From contig NVTT01000056.1 of NCBI GenBank assembly GCA_002401655.1, positions 5,878 through 13,872 of the forward strand: a DNA stretch of 7,995 nt, written 5' to 3'. A program made the translations under genes and the position numbers. This document shows positions 6,361-7,995 of the stretch, one piece after another. The DNA comes from Gammaproteobacteria bacterium. GTDB lineage: Bacteria; Pseudomonadota; Gammaproteobacteria; Enterobacterales; Kangiellaceae. The notes beneath the pieces are model-generated. The model made no database searches. It was not told the origin of the DNA and saw nothing but the letters and a program-made list of their open reading frames with translations. Every line of letters starts with the position of its first letter. Within the stretch, counting starts at the first letter, position 1.

Positions 6361-6763
6361 AGACATATAGATCCAACCCAATACCTAAATCAGCCAGTTT
6401 TGATGACGCAATAATTTCGGTTTGCAGATAGAGATCTGAGCGTCTGTTAGTGTTAATTTCAGTTCGCTCGTTTTTTGATTTTAGCTTGAAGACTGTGTCT
6501 AACAAATTTGGATTAATCTTACTACTAGAGCTAGTATTAACGCCAGTTTGATTAGTCGTTGTTTTACTGGTCGATGACTCTATCTTATTAATGTCAAAAG
6601 AGTTTATCGTAGAGCGGTTTTGAGTTCTACTTAGTTTATCTGATGCAAACTGACGTTCTTCACCTATGGCAACTCGCTTTCTATTTGGCACAATCGGATT
6701 GTTATCAATAGGTGGATTAACCTTATTGGCCGAATAGCTGTTAATAGAAGATAGTATGTTCAA
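6359..6763 (-). CDS. Ser/Thr/Asn-rich protein of unknown function
   Basis: A 134-aa protein I do not recognise. It has no signal peptide, no membrane segment and no cysteine, tryptophan or histidine. About a third of its residues are Ser, Thr or Asn, with a dense tract around residues 55-82 (including TTTNQTGVNTSSSS), so it is probably largely disordered. The C-terminal end is different: an amphipathic-looking stretch (about 109-134) finishing SKLADLGIGLDLYV. Small uncharacterised gammaproteobacterial proteins with a similar final (L)G(I/V)DLY-type ending exist in my memory, so the tail may be its conserved part. The only possible start is TTG at 6763, with AGGA 13 bases upstream (6777-6780), a poor spacing. 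It lies 82 bp downstream of tsaB on the same strand and may be co-transcribed or use the TATAAT at 6838-6843. The long open frame and clean gene-to-gene fit support it as real, but function is unknown. Confidence 0.65.
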   Translation of the reverse strand: MNILSSINSYSANKVNPPIDNNPIVPNRKRVAIGEERQFASDKLSRTQNRSTINSFDINKIESSTSKTTTNQTGVNTSSSSKINPNLLDTVFKLKSKNERTEINTNRRSDLYLQTEIIASSKLADLGIGLDLYV

Positions 6764-6837
6764 ACTTAAATGCCAATCCTAAATTAGATCCGTTAAATAT
6801 CGGAATTGCTTTTACTCAGACTTAGTCTTTATAGCGC

Positions 6838-6843
6838 ATTATA
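6838..6843 (-). promoter_or_regulatory. Possible -10 box for the unknown 134-aa gene
   Basis: A perfect TATAAT on the - strand ends just past the tsaB stop codon, about 75 bases before the TTG start. The bases 17 upstream read AAGAAA, a poor -35, and there is no extended TG motif. It may be a weak internal promoter or chance. Confidence 0.3.
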
Positions 6844-6845
6844 GT

Positions 6846-7541
6846 TTATTTTTTAACCAATTTCTTTTTTGCCACGTTATTTCTTATATAAATTGGCTGT
6901 AATAGTTCTGGTTTTAACAGTTTATTAGCATTTAAAGCCGATTCTGCTATATCTAACATATCAACAGCATGTGGAAATTGATCTAGTAATTCAATAGTGT
7001 TCAGCTGTTTAATGGAATGATTAAATTCATATTCTGACCAGCCGTTGCCGATTTTGACGGCCTGAGCATTAATATCCCAGTTTCTAAATTCAATCTCTAA
7101 AGGATCAATGACGCGTTCAGATCCAACCAATTTAGCATTACCGTCATCCAGTCTTTCAAAAATGGCGAAATATACTTCCTTCATTCTCGCATCAATTGCA
7201 CTCAAACAAATATTTGCCTTGGTTTTTTTGAATGCTCTAATTGCTAACATTTCTAATGAAGAAAACGCTATACAAGGTAAATTTGAAGCAAATGCTAAAC
7301 CTTGAGCCACCGAAACGGCAATTCTTAACCCTGTAAACGCACCTGGACCCACACAACAAGCTATTGCATCAAGTTCAACCAGTGAGACATCTGCTTGTTT
7401 TAAGATATCATCGACCATTGGCAACAACAATTCCGCATGTTTGCGAGGCGCCAATTGAAATCTCTTAAAAACCTTCCCATCAAGCAATAAAGCGACAGAA
7501 CAGGCTTCGGTTGATGAATCGATAGCTAAAATTTTACTCAT
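6846..7541 (-). CDS. tsaB: tRNA threonylcarbamoyladenosine synthesis protein TsaB
   Basis: Partner of TsaD and TsaE in making the t6A37 modification of ANN-decoding tRNAs; a cytoplasmic ASKHA-fold pseudo-enzyme that binds and stabilises TsaD. The 231 residues equal the E. coli length as I recall it. Visible family blocks are the N-terminal ILAIDSSTEACSVAL (4-18), GPGAFTGLRI (65-74), AQGLA (79-83), the AIDARMKEVY segment (115-124) and the C-terminal YIRNNVAKKK (218-227). It lacks the TsaD metal-binding histidine pair, as expected for TsaB. The ATG at 7541 has AGGA (7554-7557) 12 bases upstream. It follows yoaA with a 58-bp gap, the same order as in E. coli, and is probably co-transcribed with it. 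The older name is yeaZ. Confidence 0.97.
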   Translation of the reverse strand: MSKILAIDSSTEACSVALLLDGKVFKRFQLAPRKHAELLLPMVDDILKQADVSLVELDAIACCVGPGAFTGLRIAVSVAQGLAFASNLPCIAFSSLEMLAIRAFKKTKANICLSAIDARMKEVYFAIFERLDDGNAKLVGSERVIDPLEIEFRNWDINAQAVKIGNGWSEYEFNHSIKQLNTIELLDQFPHAVDMLDIAESALNANKLLKPELLQPIYIRNNVAKKKLVKK

Positions 7542-7599
7542 TTATTTCTATCATCCTATTAATTCCCACTTGCTTAAATCTGTGAGAGTTATTGATCAT

Positions 7600-7995
7600 C
7601 TAATTGTCGAACCCATCAATAAAATCAAGTACCGTATCCAAATCTCGGGTTCTTTTCATATCGGGCAAGCTATTGATGAATAATTTCGCGTAGTCTTTTC
7701 CCACTAATCGAGGGTCGCAAACACAGATAACGCCTTTATCCTCAATTCCTCTAATCAGTCGACCAACGCCTTGTTTTAAACTTAATACGGCGTCCGGTAT
7801 TTGTAAATCATAAAAAGGATTACCGCCAGATTGTCTAGAACGTTGGATTTTAGCATTGAGAATGGGATCATCAGGTGGTGCAAAAGGCAATTTATCTATC
7901 ACTACGAGTGAGAGATCTTGTCCTTGCACGTCAACGCCCTCCCAAAAGCTTCCCGTAGCAATTAAAACGGAATGCTCTTCCTCAACAAATCGTTT
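7600..7995 (-). CDS. yoaA: DinG-family ATP-dependent DNA helicase YoaA, C-terminal part
   Basis: Only the last 131 residues lie in the window; the frame is open through the right edge, so the GTG at 7929 is internal. YoaA is a superfamily 2, XPD/DinG-like iron-sulfur helicase implicated in DNA repair; in E. coli it works with the DNA polymerase III chi subunit. Visible are the motif V region GSFWEGVDV (fragment residues 15-23), IDKLPF (33-38) and helicase motif VI QGVGRLIR (75-82) with its arginines. The ending matches E. coli YoaA in plan (CDPRLVGKDY, then SLPDMKRTRDL). Walker motifs and the cysteine cluster lie beyond the window. Adjacency to tsaB supports YoaA over the paralogue DinG. Confidence 0.93.
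   Translation of the reverse strand, partial: KRFVEEEHSVLIATGSFWEGVDVQGQDLSLVVIDKLPFAPPDDPILNAKIQRSRQSGGNPFYDLQIPDAVLSLKQGVGRLIRGIEDKGVICVCDPRLVGKDYAKLFINSLPDMKRTRDLDTVLDFIDGFDN

Noticed and set aside
7108..7305. 65-codon + strand frame inside tsaB
   Set aside because: It is antisense to conserved TsaB sequence. A shadow frame.
1..7995. Possible mobile element, prophage, toxin-antitoxin, defence system or CRISPR
   Set aside because: No transposase, integrase, long terminal repeats, repeat-spacer array or toxin-like gene pair was seen; the genes are core housekeeping functions.

Overview
The window is a conserved chromosomal segment from an AT-rich gammaproteobacterium. The evidence for this is a ribosome modulation factor gene (rmf, a gammaproteobacterial hallmark), a BepA-type periplasmic protease, a TsaB of the same length as I recall for E. 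coli (231 aa), and the yoaA-tsaB gene pair also found in E. coli. The overall flavour, including the PepT-So-like peptide transporter and the ExeA/PEP-CTERM-type ATPase, suggests a marine Alteromonadales- or Oceanospirillales-like organism. The genus cannot be fixed from the sequence alone.

Layout, left to right. The window opens inside a POT-family proton:oligopeptide symporter (+ strand, 1-1272, 5' end missing). It converges on an AAA+ ATPase of the ExeA / XrtA-PEP-CTERM-associated type (- strand, 1350-2360), with a strong two-way terminator between them. A 428-bp gene-free, AT-rich spacer separates that ATPase from the divergent asnS (+, best start 2789, ending 4192). asnS converges on a tiny rmf gene (-, 4274-4447), and the two share a second two-way terminator. 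A 424-bp spacer separates rmf from the divergent bepA (+, TTG start 4872, ending 6341). That spacer holds a candidate sigma-E promoter and two small hairpins. bepA converges on a 134-aa Ser/Thr/Asn-rich protein of unknown function (-, 6359-6763). Upstream of it on the same strand lie tsaB (6846-7541) and the C-terminal end of the yoaA helicase gene (7600 to the window edge).

Functional picture. The genes are mostly housekeeping: peptide uptake, tRNA charging (AsnS), tRNA modification (TsaB, t6A synthesis), ribosome hibernation (Rmf), outer-membrane protein quality control (BepA) and DNA repair (YoaA). Apart from the yoaA-tsaB-(unknown gene) row, genes are single transcription units arranged as convergent pairs around terminators and divergent pairs around two long spacers. 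I found no mobile element, CRISPR array, rRNA or tRNA, and no clear new multi-gene system. The points most worth a second look are the hidden rmf gene, the ATPase with no exosortase genes beside it, the sigma-E-like site before bepA, the terminator-like hairpin inside rmf, and the unknown 134-aa protein.
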